From NCBI GenBank assembly GCA_964346585.1, contig CAYFVQ010000015.1:1-64000 (forward strand): a stretch of DNA of 64,000 nt, written 5' to 3'. The translations under genes and the position numbers were made by a program. Shown here one piece after another: positions 17,139 through 26,206 of the stretch; positions within the stretch are counted from its first letter, which is position 1; every line of letters starts with the position of its first letter. Origin of the DNA: SOIA01 sp964346585 (GTDB lineage: Bacteria; Acidobacteriota; Aminicenantia; Aminicenantales; Aminicenantaceae). The notes under the pieces are model-generated. The model saw only the letters and a list, made by a program, of their open reading frames with translations. It was not told the origin of the DNA and ran no database searches.

Positions 17139-18069
17139 ACACGTATTCTATGGTGGCGGGTGGTTTGGGCGTAATTTCGTAGGCCACACGCACGACTTCG
17201 GGAATCTCACTTGTGATTCTTTTAGAAATACTCATCAGAATTTCCCAAGGGACCTGGGTGGGGTCAACCGTTATTGCGTCCTTACTTTCCACTGAACGCA
17301 CAATAATGATATTGCCAAATTTTCTCTGGCCTTCTTCCACTCCGGTTCCCTTATCACTCAACAGAACAGCGAATGCCTGGAAAGGTTTCAGGCTTTCGAT
17401 CTCCTCCTCCACTATCTGAGTGGCCTTCCTGACAAGGGAAATCCTCTCCGGTGTCGCTTCTCCCACCACTCTCGTCGCCAGACCTGGACCCGGAAAGGGC
17501 ATCCTCTCATAAATCTTTTCCGGGAGCCCCAACTCTTTGGCCACTTTTCTGACCTCATGCTTGAACAGTTCCTTCAGGGGCTCAACAGCCTTAAATCCGA
17601 ATCCTTTCTCTGGGTCTATTCCTATCTGCTCGAGAATGTTGTGCTGCGTCTTGACGCCTCCCTTTGTCTCTATGATGTCTGCAGCAATCGTTCCCTGCAC
17701 CAGAAACTTCGCTTCGCTTTTCAGCACTTCTCTTCCAAAAACCGTATAAAAAATATCCCGAAATGCTTTTCTCTTTTCTTCCGGGTCAGACTTTCCTTTG
17801 ATGGCATGAAAAAACTCATCCCGAGTATCGATTATATCGACCTGAATTCCCATATCTGCGAATATCTGACTCACTTCTTGTGGCTCATTCGCTCTCATCA
17901 GGCCATCATCGATAAATATCACTTTCAGATTCGAGCCTATCGCTCGATGGGCGAGCACAGTGCAGGCAGAACTATCGACTCCTCCGGAAAGCGCAGAGAT
18001 GGTCTTTTCCGACCCAACTGTTGATTTTATTTCCTCGATTTTTTCTTCGATGAATTTGGCTTCATCCAT
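17137..18069 (-). CDS. guaA: GMP synthase, stand-alone ATP-pyrophosphatase/dimerisation subunit
   Basis: The protein activates XMP with ATP so that ammonia can make GMP. It shows the N-type PP-loop SALSGGVDSS (about residues 25-34), the GTIAADIIETKGG segment and RMPFPGPGLATRVVGE, and ends KPPATIEYV, the typical C-terminus of the dimerisation domain. At 310 residues it lacks the roughly 200-residue glutamine-amidotransferase half of the usual bacterial GuaA. The two-subunit arrangement is best known from archaea (GuaAa/GuaAb). No amidotransferase gene is nearby, so the partner must be elsewhere or the enzyme uses free ammonia. GAGGAG lies eight bases before the ATG. Confidence 0.9.
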   Translation of the reverse strand: MDEAKFIEEKIEEIKSTVGSEKTISALSGGVDSSACTVLAHRAIGSNLKVIFIDDGLMRANEPQEVSQIFADMGIQVDIIDTRDEFFHAIKGKSDPEEKRKAFRDIFYTVFGREVLKSEAKFLVQGTIAADIIETKGGVKTQHNILEQIGIDPEKGFGFKAVEPLKELFKHEVRKVAKELGLPEKIYERMPFPGPGLATRVVGEATPERISLVRKATQIVEEEIESLKPFQAFAVLLSDKGTGVEEGQRKFGNIIIVRSVESKDAITVDPTQVPWEILMSISKRITSEIPEVVRVAYEITPKPPATIEYV

Positions 18070-18194
18070 TTTTCAACTCCTCATTTAATATTTTTCAAAT
18101 CATACAATATCCTGGAGAAAATGATAATAAAAAAAATCATTTGGCGTCTTTTATTTTAAAATCAGTCTCTGCGCAGCATTCATATTTATCAATA

Positions 18195-18217
18195 CGAGCG
18201 CAGCCTGGCAATTTCAT
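18195..18217 (+). repeat. Degenerate copy of the GCGAGCGAAGCGTGGCAAT repeat
   Basis: CGAGCGCAGCCTGGCAATTT plus CAT here differs at only two of 23 positions from the arm of the inverted repeat at 46425-46551 (CGAGCGAAGCGTGGCAATTT plus CAT on its minus strand). No partner arm is seen nearby, so this is probably a decayed single arm. It lies 126 bp upstream of the GMP synthase start. Confidence 0.5.
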
Positions 18218-18370
18218 CATTCAAAAGATGTTTCTTCTCAGTAAAAATTTGATGTTCATTGACCTGCCTGAATTATCCATAAAATATATCGAAACAATAT
18301 CTTACGAATAATTAAGCTGATAACATAGATATGAAAATGTCTTCTAATCGATGCCCTGGTTTATTCATAC

Positions 18371-18693
18371 AGGAAGGCCAAGCCTGTTCGATGCAAACGG
18401 AGGAAATCCTCCCCTTCCTTTCAATGGCAAATGCAACAAGAATTGTGGATGGCTCAATCCCGCAAATCTATTGAAAAATCCATTATTATGAACAGGTTAG
18501 GCTGTCACCTTTAGAGGTGAAAAAGGATACAAAAAAATCATCATCCAATCCACCCCCAAAGGCGATTGCGCCCTCAAGTCATCTGAGCGATTATATATAC
18601 GGAATCCTTAAGGAGGGCTCTTCCAAAGCGTACCAAAGCTTAAAAGGGAGCAGGGCAAAACGGAGGATCCTCTCCCAGCCCTCCTTTTTTTTT
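18371..18693 (+). ncRNA. Possible structured RNA or attenuator leader ending in an intrinsic terminator
   Basis: The 780-bp gap 18070-18849 contains a dense set of possible helices on the plus strand. AGGAAGG (18371-18377) can pair with CCTTCCT (18413-18419) around an inner hairpin GGAGG-AAAT-CCTCC. TTTCAAT (about 18419-18425) can pair with ATTGAAA (18470-18476). CCTGTTC in the first loop can pair with GAACAGG (18490-18496), forming a pseudoknot. Then come CACCT-TTAG-AGGTG, GGCG-ATTG-CGCC and a final hairpin AAGGAGGGCT (18610-18619) with AGCCCTCCTT (18677-18686) running into nine T residues. I do not recognise an Rfam class; it lacks the GEMM, RNase P, tmRNA and 6S signatures. It could be a small RNA or a leader of the polysaccharide operon. 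Confidence 0.4.
18677..18693 (+). terminator. Intrinsic terminator upstream of the polysaccharide operon
   Basis: A ten-base stem (18610-18619 with 18677-18686) plus an inner GGGAG/CTCCC stem is followed by a run of nine T residues (18685-18693). A competing AGGGC/GCCCT pairing is possible, which would suit an attenuator. The operon promoter at 18805 lies downstream of it. Confidence 0.6.
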
Positions 18694-18804
18694 CGGGATT
18701 GCTGAGGAAGGTCAGCCTTCAGGAATCTCAAAAACTCTTCCCAAGAGACATTATTCCCACCCACGATAAAAAAGTTGAAAAAGTCTTATTTCAACGATTA
18801 TTAG

Positions 18805-18833
18805 TTGACGAAATAATATATTTAACTTATTAT
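18805..18833 (+). promoter_or_regulatory. Promoter of the polysaccharide export operon, giving a very short leader
   Basis: TTGACG at 18805-18810 and TATTAT at 18828-18833 are 17 bp apart. Transcription would start near 18840, about ten bases before the ATG at 18850, and no ribosome site is seen there. The mRNA for the first gene could therefore be nearly leaderless. The surroundings are very A+T-rich. Confidence 0.55.
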
Positions 18834-18849
18834 TATCAAAAAAGACAAT

Positions 18850-19803
18850 ATGGGACAGGGAAGAGCCCCGAAGTCACTGTTTCGCATCATTGCATATACA
18901 CTCTTTTTCCTCTTCATCCTGGCATGTATTTCTAGTGGTACATCCCAGGAGAATTCACAAGTCAAATCCCAATCCCTTGAAGAAAACGTCCAATCGGGAT
19001 ACCTCATCGGTCCAGAAGATGTTTTGAGCGTGGAGGTCTGGAACCAGCCTGACATATCCCGCGAAGTGGTCGTGAACTATGAGGGTGATATAAACATTCC
19101 TCCTGTTAGAAAACTGAGTGTCATAGGATTGACGGTCTCCCAATTAGAGGAAAAACTATCCAAAGCCCTCTCCAAATACATCATCGATCCCATAGTTTTC
19201 GTTTCCATAAAGGAATACAACAGCCAGAGAGTCACAGTATTGGGAGAAACAAATACCGGAATGTACACTCTGAAACGAAGGACGACTCTGGTTGAATTTC
19301 TGGGGCAAATCGGCGGGACGACCGAGAACGCTGACACCTTTCATATCAAACTGATTAAAAAAGACAGAACAGCTTTCATCTATGACCTCAATGACTTGAT
19401 AGACAATCCTCAAAAAAGTGAAAGCATTGTCGTCTCCGGAGGCGATATAGTCTATGTTCCGCCTCTGGAGTTCAATAAAGTCTATGTTCTCGGAGAAGTG
19501 AAAGCTCCGCAAATTGTGACAATCAAAGGAAAATTGACTGTGATCGATGCGATCACAGAAACGGGAGGATTTACCCGAGACGCTGTTCGTAAAAGTGTCA
19601 TGGTCATCCGGGGTGAACTGGGTTCACAGAAAGGAATCCGGGTCAATGCCAAAGAAATCCTCCAAAAAGGAGATATCAGCCAAAACATCGATCTTGAGCC
19701 AGGGGATATCGTGTTTGTGCCCAAAACCTTTATTGTGCATATAGAGCGATTTCTTAGAGACTTCGCTTATCCGTTAACATGGTATTTCTGGTTCCTAAGA
19801 TAA
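18850..19803 (+). CDS. Wza-like polysaccharide export lipoprotein (Poly_export plus SLBB domains)
   Basis: This 317-residue protein should form the outer-membrane exit channel for the polysaccharide. An N-terminal hydrophobic stretch ends in a probable lipobox (FILAC, Cys26). The Poly_export domain follows at about residues 50-120 (GYLIGPEDVLSVEVWNQPDI), then two SLBB domains (about 125-205 with VTVLGETNTGMYTL, and 210-300 with VYVLGEVKAPQIVTI). A terminal aromatic segment (PLTWYFWFLR) probably crosses the outer membrane, as the C-terminal helix of Wza does. It is the first gene of the operon with the BY-kinase 15 bp downstream. Confidence 0.88.
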   Translation: MGQGRAPKSLFRIIAYTLFFLFILACISSGTSQENSQVKSQSLEENVQSGYLIGPEDVLSVEVWNQPDISREVVVNYEGDINIPPVRKLSVIGLTVSQLEEKLSKALSKYIIDPIVFVSIKEYNSQRVTVLGETNTGMYTLKRRTTLVEFLGQIGGTTENADTFHIKLIKKDRTAFIYDLNDLIDNPQKSESIVVSGGDIVYVPPLEFNKVYVLGEVKAPQIVTIKGKLTVIDAITETGGFTRDAVRKSVMVIRGELGSQKGIRVNAKEILQKGDISQNIDLEPGDIVFVPKTFIVHIERFLRDFAYPLTWYFWFLR

Positions 19804-19818
19804 AAAAGGAATGAAAAA

Positions 19819-21801
19819 ATGCCCAGGCTGGAGATGAGCCTTGTCGATTACCTGAGGGTCATCCGCAAAAGGATTCGGATCATCATTCTCTCTTTCATCC
19901 TGGTCATCTCCTCTACCATCTTCTTCACAAACAGACAAACTCCTATCTACACCTCATCCTGCAAGATCAAGATCGAACAGAGAAAATCAGTCGCAGAGGC
20001 ATTGACCGAGCTCATCACCTGGTCGCCCGGAGATGAAATGGCCTCTCAGGCGAATTTCATCAAAAGCTACCAGATCATGGAGAAAGTGGCAGAAAAATTA
20101 AATCTTATTGGCGAAGCCAAGACTGAAGATGAAAAAAAAGACCCAAAACGCATCTCCATAATCAAGGGACTCCAAGCCAAAATCAGCACAGAACAAGTCG
20201 AATACACGAACATCATTGCCATCACTGCAACTTCCAGTAACGCTTTAGAGGCAAAGGATTTAGTCAAAACAGTCGCTGAAGTGTATCAAACGACTCATTT
20301 TGAAAACAAGACGAAGGAAGCCTCCCAACTCGAGGAGTTTGTCGAGAATCAGTTAAACAATTATCAAAGAGACCTTCAGAATAGTGAAAATGAACTCCAG
20401 AGATTCAGGCAAGAAAATCCGCTCATTGTGGAAAGAGACATCACGAGCGCATCTCCTATCCAGTCTGACGCACGAATCACTAGCCTTCAGGAAGAAATCG
20501 TCAACACAGAGATGCAGCTAATCTCTTTAAAAAGTATGTATACAGATGAGCATCCTGAAGTCCAGGCAGCCAGACGGAAATTGGATGAGGCAAAAAAGGA
20601 TTTAGAAGAGGCCATTTCTCAATTGACAGAACAACATAAAGACCTCTCGGCGAAGGAGATCAAACTTGTTCAGCTCAAGCGCAACGTCAGGGTCGCCGAG
20701 GACATCTATCTAATGTTCCGAACAAAACATGAGGAAGCCCGAATTCTTGTGGCCGAAGAAGCAGAAGATGTGGAAATTATCGAGCCGGCTCTCGTGCCGA
20801 CCAGACCCATTAAACCGAATGTCAATTTTAACATCATCATCGGAATCATCTCTGGCTTGTTGGTTGGGTTAATCCTGGCGTTCGTGACCGAAAGCTTTGA
20901 TACATCCATCGGCCGGATCGATGATATTGAGGAGCTGATCAAAGTCCCTGTCCTGGGAATCATCCCCAACACGACACTGGAAAAAATCGGGAAGAGGTAT
21001 TTTGAAAGGTTCAGGAAAAAACAAAAAGTAGAAGAAGGAGGAATAAGCCAGGAACGTCTGGTTGTGCTCTTCGACTCCAGCTCTATTGCCGCGGAAGCCT
21101 ACAAGACACTGCGCACCAACTTAGACCTGACGGGCCTCAGGAAATTCGGGAATTGTATTGTGATTACGAGTTCTGCTCCTCAGGAGGGAAAAACCCAGAC
21201 TCTCTGTAACCTGGCCATTGCTTTTGCCCAGAGCGGACAAAAAACATTAATCGTCGGTTCTGATTTCAGAAAACCCACGATATATAAATTGTTCGGACTT
21301 CCGAGGAGTCCAGGTTTGTCCGAAGTGCTGATCGGAAATATTACCTGGAAAGATGCGATCAACACAACCACTGATATGCTGCTGGGAAAGCTCGAATACG
21401 ACAAAATCATTAAAACCAAAGGCATAGAGAACCTCCACATCATGACCTGCGGCGAACACACACCCACCCCTTCGGAATTACTCAGTTTCCCCGAAATGAG
21501 CACCTTGATACAAGAATTGAAACAAAATTATGACCTTGTCCTGTTTGACAGTGCTCCCACGCTTCCTGTGACCGATTCAGCCATTTTGGGAGCCAAGGCG
21601 GATGGGGCTATCTTGGTCTATCAAGCCGGAAAAACCTCAAGAAATGCGCTCATCCGGTCGAAGATTCAATTGGAAAACGTCAACGTCAAAATCTTAGGGA
21701 TTGTTATAAACAACCTGAAAGCTCGATTGGTCGAAGATGTCACACCGTCTCAAAGATACCGGTATTACCGATATTACGGAGAGAAAAGGGAGAAAAAATA
21801 G
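19819..21801 (+). CDS. Wzc/GumC-type chain-length regulator fused to a BY-kinase
   Basis: This 660-residue inner-membrane protein has a Wzz domain between two membrane helices (about residues 20-40 and 340-360, with PTRPIKPNVN before the second), a periplasmic coiled coil rich in Glu/Lys, and a cytoplasmic bacterial tyrosine kinase. Kinase motifs are Walker A (SSAPQEGKTQT), Walker A' (TLIVGSDFRKP) and Walker B (YDLVLFDSAP). Two depart from consensus: Gln follows the P-loop GKT, and the first Asp of Walker A' is Gly. The C-terminus carries a tyrosine cluster (RYRYYRYYGEK) for autophosphorylation. It controls polymer length and export with the Wza-like protein upstream. No cognate phosphatase is in the window. 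Confidence 0.9.
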   Translation: MPRLEMSLVDYLRVIRKRIRIIILSFILVISSTIFFTNRQTPIYTSSCKIKIEQRKSVAEALTELITWSPGDEMASQANFIKSYQIMEKVAEKLNLIGEAKTEDEKKDPKRISIIKGLQAKISTEQVEYTNIIAITATSSNALEAKDLVKTVAEVYQTTHFENKTKEASQLEEFVENQLNNYQRDLQNSENELQRFRQENPLIVERDITSASPIQSDARITSLQEEIVNTEMQLISLKSMYTDEHPEVQAARRKLDEAKKDLEEAISQLTEQHKDLSAKEIKLVQLKRNVRVAEDIYLMFRTKHEEARILVAEEAEDVEIIEPALVPTRPIKPNVNFNIIIGIISGLLVGLILAFVTESFDTSIGRIDDIEELIKVPVLGIIPNTTLEKIGKRYFERFRKKQKVEEGGISQERLVVLFDSSSIAAEAYKTLRTNLDLTGLRKFGNCIVITSSAPQEGKTQTLCNLAIAFAQSGQKTLIVGSDFRKPTIYKLFGLPRSPGLSEVLIGNITWKDAINTTTDMLLGKLEYDKIIKTKGIENLHIMTCGEHTPTPSELLSFPEMSTLIQELKQNYDLVLFDSAPTLPVTDSAILGAKADGAILVYQAGKTSRNALIRSKIQLENVNVKILGIVINNLKARLVEDVTPSQRYRYYRYYGEKREKK

Positions 21802-22073
21802 AAAAATATTTCTCTCATCTGGACTCGACAATATTCCTGCCCACCCCCTTTGACCCTGATGACTTAGAAACCATAACGCATGCATTCCATTATAATACCA
21901 GAAAATTTTTCTACCCTAAAAAAATAGGTTTTGACTATGGGAACCACCTCGATGCCTCGATCTAATATATCCGCACTTTCGGAAGAGAGAAATTTCATCC
22001 GTGTCGGATGCATCTATCCTCTGCTCCTCCACCAAAAAATGATCCCATTTTTATCCATATCCAAAAGGTCAGC

Positions 22074-23534
22074 ATGAGAATCGACTGGCAACAGCAAAAA
22101 CTGGGCTCTGTAATACTCATCCTTATCATCCTGACAATCGGCATATTCCTGGGTCAAATCATCGCCGGATTTTCCTTTAAGATTGCTCTGGCACTCATCT
22201 TTTTTTCAATCATATTCCTTGCCACTCTTGTCAACACCGAGGCAGGATTGACCATTCTGATTTTCTCCATGCTTTTCTCTCCGGAGATTATTCTCGGCCA
22301 GATTCCTGGACGAGACATTGTGGTTCGCCTGGACGACATACTGCTCGCCGTCATCACCTTTGCCTGGTTTGCCAAAACGGCCATAAACAAAGGAATGGGC
22401 CTGTTCATAAAAACACGCCTGAATAGAGCCATACTCATTTACATCCTGGTCTGTCTTATCGCCACCCTGAAAGGAGCCGCTTCAGGGCATGTCTCTTTCC
22501 TTAAAGGGACCTTTTTCCTTCTTAGATATTTTGAGTACTTCTTGCTCTACATACTTGTGGCCAATCATATCCACAGCAGAAAACAGATAAAATTCTTTCT
22601 CAATGCTTTTTTTATCACCTGCGCTCTTGTTTCCATTTATGGCATAATGCAAATCCCTAGAGGAGTGAGGGTCAGCGCTCCCTTCGAAGGAGAAGTCGGT
22701 GAGCCCAACACCCTGGGTGGATACCTTCTTTTCCTCTTCTGCCTCGCGATCGGAATCTTCTTGCAGAACGTTTCCAAGCGAACAAAACAAGCTATGTCTG
22801 GTCTGGCTGTTCTGATATTCGTGCCTTTTTTGTTCACTCTGTCCCGAGCTTCTTACCTAGCAATCATATTCTCCTATCTAGTATTAATCTTCCTGAGTAA
22901 AAGAAAAGTCATATTAATCGGTGTTCTGGCGACGATCATCATATCCGTTCTTGTGTTCAGGCCCGAGGCCGTTTTTTCCAGGGTAAAGTACACTTTCTCG
23001 GGAGGACAGTCTCGTTTGGTTAAAATCGGAAACACACGTCTGGATTCCTCCTCTTCGGCCAGGATTCGAAGTTGGCAGGAAAGCTTCGAGGATTGGAAAG
23101 AGAATCCTATTTTGGGCAGAGGAGTTTCAGGATACGGATTCATAGACGGACAATACATCGTCAACCTTGTCGAGGTGGGGATCGTCGGCCTCTTTGTCTT
23201 CCTCTGGCTCCTTTGGTCCATCACCAAGCACTCACTCAACATCCACCGGGAAGTCAAAGATGAATTATACAAGGGCCTCAGTCTCGGATTTGTCGCTGGC
23301 TTTGTCGGCTTAGTCATCCATGCTCTGACAGCGAATACTTTTATTATCATCCGAATAATGGAACCTTTCTGGTTCATGGCGGCCATAGTCATGATGCTGC
23401 CAAAGATAGAGGAAGAGGAGGAAAAAGGAGAAGAAAAAAAGGAAAAGGAAGAAGTGACCGCACAAATGGAATCAAAAGCAGACATATCAGAAAAAACTGA
23501 ACAAGGAAGGAAGCTAGAACAAGATATAAAGTGA
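22074..23534 (+). CDS. O-antigen ligase/Wzy-type polymerase family membrane protein
   Basis: This protein has about 11-12 hydrophobic helices and a large periplasmic loop with RSWQESFEDWKENPILGRG, the region that carries the Wzy_C/WaaL signature (a segment close to N-P-hhG-G). The family joins or polymerises lipid-linked sugar chains at the periplasmic face. I chose the ATG at 22074 because AAAAGG lies just upstream and the first helix then follows normally; an in-frame ATG at 22008 adds a poorly conserved extension. The C-terminus is an unusually long charged tail (Glu/Lys-rich). It lies between the BY-kinase and the flippase, where a Wzy is expected. Confidence 0.85.
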   Translation: MRIDWQQQKLGSVILILIILTIGIFLGQIIAGFSFKIALALIFFSIIFLATLVNTEAGLTILIFSMLFSPEIILGQIPGRDIVVRLDDILLAVITFAWFAKTAINKGMGLFIKTRLNRAILIYILVCLIATLKGAASGHVSFLKGTFFLLRYFEYFLLYILVANHIHSRKQIKFFLNAFFITCALVSIYGIMQIPRGVRVSAPFEGEVGEPNTLGGYLLFLFCLAIGIFLQNVSKRTKQAMSGLAVLIFVPFLFTLSRASYLAIIFSYLVLIFLSKRKVILIGVLATIIISVLVFRPEAVFSRVKYTFSGGQSRLVKIGNTRLDSSSSARIRSWQESFEDWKENPILGRGVSGYGFIDGQYIVNLVEVGIVGLFVFLWLLWSITKHSLNIHREVKDELYKGLSLGFVAGFVGLVIHALTANTFIIIRIMEPFWFMAAIVMMLPKIEEEEEKGEEKKEKEEVTAQMESKADISEKTEQGRKLEQDIK

Positions 23535-23621
23535 ATAAGACTCCTTCCACAAAAACTATGGAACATTCCGAACAAAAGGGAGCGTTTTCTTTCGAGCAAA
23601 AAACCTCTTCTTGATTCTGAA

Positions 23622-25202
23622 ATGACATTAGGAAAATCTCGCACAGTTATCAAGAACACGGTCTTCAATAATATTGGGTATGTCTGGCAGCTTCTCGTCA
23701 GTCTGCTCCTCATCCCCTTCATCATTCACAGGATTGGAATGGAGCAGTTTGGAATCTGGGTTCTCTTAGAAGTGATCGTCCTCTATCTCAGCTTTCTGGA
23801 TTTCTCGGGCATTGGAGGAGCATTCGTCAAATACATCGCTGAGTATCATGCCAAGAAGGATTTTAAAAAATGCAACCAGGTGGTCAATTTGGGCTGGGCC
23901 TATTACACAGTCTTTTGGATAATCATGGCGGCTCTGGTTTTCCTTTTCAGAGAGCCCCTCCTCAGACTCTTTCACATTCCACCTGATATTTTCAGCACGG
24001 TTTCTCTGGTATTCCTCGGAATCCTGTTGATCTCCTTTATCAGAGGTTCATTCGCGGTGTTTCGTTCTGTTCTCCTCGGACTTCAACGGATGGATAGTAC
24101 GAACATCATTACTATCCTGGCTTCCTTAGTCAACGCCACAGGCGTGATCCTGTTTTTAAGCCTTGGCTTTGGCCTCAAAGGACTCGTGATGAGCGGATTG
24201 ATCGTGGCGGTTTTTACCGTCATCCTCCAGACAGTATGGGCCTATAAAATTTTCCCTCAGATGCGGTTCAGGCCGTTTTCGTTCAATAAAGACATCTTTA
24301 AAAAAACTTTCCTGTATGGAGTCAACATTCGCATTGCGAGCATATCCGAGTTGATCAATACCCATGTGGACAAAATACTGTTGGGGTACTTCTTGAACAC
24401 GGCACTGGTCGGTGCGTATGAGCTGGGCGCCAAAATCGCCAGAATCGCCCGCTCTTTCCCTGAACAGCTCCTCCCAGCCATCCTTCCGGCTTCCTCCGAA
24501 CTCCATGCTTTAGAAGACAAAGAAAATCTAGAAAAACTGTATACCCGCGGCTCAAAATACCTGAGCCTTCTCACTTTTCCGCTGGCTTTTTTTATCATCG
24601 CCAATGCTTCGCTCATAATTATCCTCTGGATGGGAAATCGAGGTTTCCAAGGCTTTCAGCAATCTGTTCTGGCTCTTCAGGTGTTGAGTGTCGGCTATGT
24701 CTTTATGCTTCTTGTGAGCATGGGCAGGCTTATCGCACGGGGCATGGGGATACCTCAGTACGAAATGCGGTCCTCTGTGCTCATAGTTGTCCTCAATATT
24801 GCGCTCAGCATCATTCTCATCATCAAACTGGGCTTCACAGGCGCTCTTCTAGGAACTACATCCTCTGGCATCATCGGTTCGTCCACTTTTTTCTACTCCT
24901 TTAACCGGCGCATCGGAAAACCTCTCTTTTCCATCATTAAACAGATCTTTGTCAGACCCTTCCTTTTCTGTCTGGTTTCACTCGGTGCTTCCCTGCTCAC
25001 AGGCTATCTCATACGCCAGCTTTATCCCGGTCCCCCAGCGAATAGACCAGATGCATTCATCCTTCTCTTCGTCAACGGCCTGGTTTTTTTGGGCATTTAT
25101 CTTCTTTTTGTTTTCAAGAGCCGGTATATAGATAAATATGATAGAGAAATTTTCTCTGGATTCATGGAGATGATTAAACCCGTTTTCAGACGAAAAAAAT
25201 GA
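23622..25202 (+). CDS. Wzx-type lipid-linked oligosaccharide flippase (MOP superfamily)
   Basis: This 526-residue protein shows about 14 hydrophobic helices and the family opening KNTVFNNIGYVWQLLVSLLLIPFIIHRIG, with the cytoplasmic LGLQRMDSTN loop and the second-half repeat LINTHVDKILLGYFL. It belongs to the polysaccharide biosynthesis/MATE-like group that flips undecaprenyl-linked repeat units across the inner membrane. Its stop codon overlaps the start of the next gene (ATGA at 25199), so translation is coupled. The ribosome site is weak. Confidence 0.88.
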   Translation: MTLGKSRTVIKNTVFNNIGYVWQLLVSLLLIPFIIHRIGMEQFGIWVLLEVIVLYLSFLDFSGIGGAFVKYIAEYHAKKDFKKCNQVVNLGWAYYTVFWIIMAALVFLFREPLLRLFHIPPDIFSTVSLVFLGILLISFIRGSFAVFRSVLLGLQRMDSTNIITILASLVNATGVILFLSLGFGLKGLVMSGLIVAVFTVILQTVWAYKIFPQMRFRPFSFNKDIFKKTFLYGVNIRIASISELINTHVDKILLGYFLNTALVGAYELGAKIARIARSFPEQLLPAILPASSELHALEDKENLEKLYTRGSKYLSLLTFPLAFFIIANASLIIILWMGNRGFQGFQQSVLALQVLSVGYVFMLLVSMGRLIARGMGIPQYEMRSSVLIVVLNIALSIILIIKLGFTGALLGTTSSGIIGSSTFFYSFNRRIGKPLFSIIKQIFVRPFLFCLVSLGASLLTGYLIRQLYPGPPANRPDAFILLFVNGLVFLGIYLLFVFKSRYIDKYDREIFSGFMEMIKPVFRRKK

Positions 25203-26206
25203 GAGTTCTGCTTTCCAGCTATCACAACCCCTCTTTCTGGACAATCACCGAGTACACAGAGAGATCGATCATGAGACTTGGACACGAGTTGATTCCTTTC
25301 GATGACCGGGCGTTTATCATTCCAGGAAGGCTGAGAAAGAGTGTGCGTTTCCTCCGGGATATGGACCTCAACAGGCTCAACCGCCGACTCATCTCTCTTG
25401 CGTCTTCCACAAATCCCGACCTCTGTCTCGTGGCTGGTGGAAACCGAATCCTTCCGGAAACAGTTCAAAAAATCAAAAACCAGAGAATCAAGACCGTTCT
25501 CTGGACAATAGACGCTCCCCGCAATTTTCAGCCCATACTGGACGCCGCTCCTGACTACGATTTTATTTTCTGTGGAGGCACAGAAGCCCAGGAATTACTG
25601 GCCCGAGCGAGAATCAAAAAAACATACTGGCTCCCTTTTGCCTGCGACCCGGATATTCATCAGCCGGCTGATGTCGATCCTGAAGAAGAAAAAAAATGGG
25701 GAAGTGATGTGAGCTTCATCGGTTCCTACTATCCCAACCGCGCCCAGGCGCTGGAGAAACTTGCTGATTTTGACCTTAAAGTCTGGGGGCCTGGATGGAA
25801 AAAACTGGCTAAAGACTCACCGCTTAAAAAACGGGCGAGGGATTCTCAGCTAAAACCGAAAGAATGGATAAAGGTTTTCAACAGCAGTCCGATTAACATC
25901 GTCATCCATTTTCAGGATGGAGAGACGCTCTGCTACCAGGCCGCCCCCAGAGTGTATGAGATCCTGGCCTGTAGAGGTTTCCTCCTGGTGGATGACCAGA
26001 AGGATGTGCGATCCCTCTTCCAGGACGGGAAACACCTAGTTATTTTTAAAGATATGGAAGACTTGAGGGAAAAAATCACTTATTATTTAAAACAGACTGA
26101 GGAGAGAAAAAAAATTGCCAGTCAAGGGTATGAAGAGACCGTGCACAAACACACTTACCTCAACAGGCTTAAAGAGATGTTTTCTGTGATCGAGGCCGGA
26201 GCATGA
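25199..26206 (+). CDS. CgeB-like glycosyltransferase family 1 protein
   Basis: This 335-residue protein begins MRVLLSSYHN, has the mid-protein VLWTIDAP segment and the C-terminal half of a GT-B fold (VSFIGSYYPNRAQAL, APRVYEILACRGFLLVDD, then a Gln/Lys-rich helix). This pattern fits the CgeB/Glyco_trans_1_2 group, in which the family Glu is replaced by the YEILACG-type motif. It probably adds one sugar of the repeat unit at the cytoplasmic face. Start and stop codons overlap those of neighbours (ATGA at both ends). Donor and acceptor cannot be deduced. Confidence 0.75.
   Translation: MRVLLSSYHNPSFWTITEYTERSIMRLGHELIPFDDRAFIIPGRLRKSVRFLRDMDLNRLNRRLISLASSTNPDLCLVAGGNRILPETVQKIKNQRIKTVLWTIDAPRNFQPILDAAPDYDFIFCGGTEAQELLARARIKKTYWLPFACDPDIHQPADVDPEEEKKWGSDVSFIGSYYPNRAQALEKLADFDLKVWGPGWKKLAKDSPLKKRARDSQLKPKEWIKVFNSSPINIVIHFQDGETLCYQAAPRVYEILACRGFLLVDDQKDVRSLFQDGKHLVIFKDMEDLREKITYYLKQTEERKKIASQGYEETVHKHTYLNRLKEMFSVIEAGA

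Noticed and set aside
18371..18520. Cyclic di-GMP (GEMM) riboswitch
   Set aside because: GGCCAAGCC and GATGCAAAC superficially resemble parts of the GEMM core, but the first stem-loop is missing and the receptor and 3' core motifs are absent.
18517..18705. GTG-started open frame of 62 codons in the region before the polysaccharide operon
   Set aside because: It reads through the terminator hairpin, has low-complexity Ser/Lys/Pro content and no good ribosome site. A leader peptide is conceivable but unsupported.
22874..23725. 283-codon open frame on the minus strand across the Wzy-like gene
   Set aside because: It is a Ser/Arg/Pro-rich shadow of a membrane-protein gene and spans a gene boundary.
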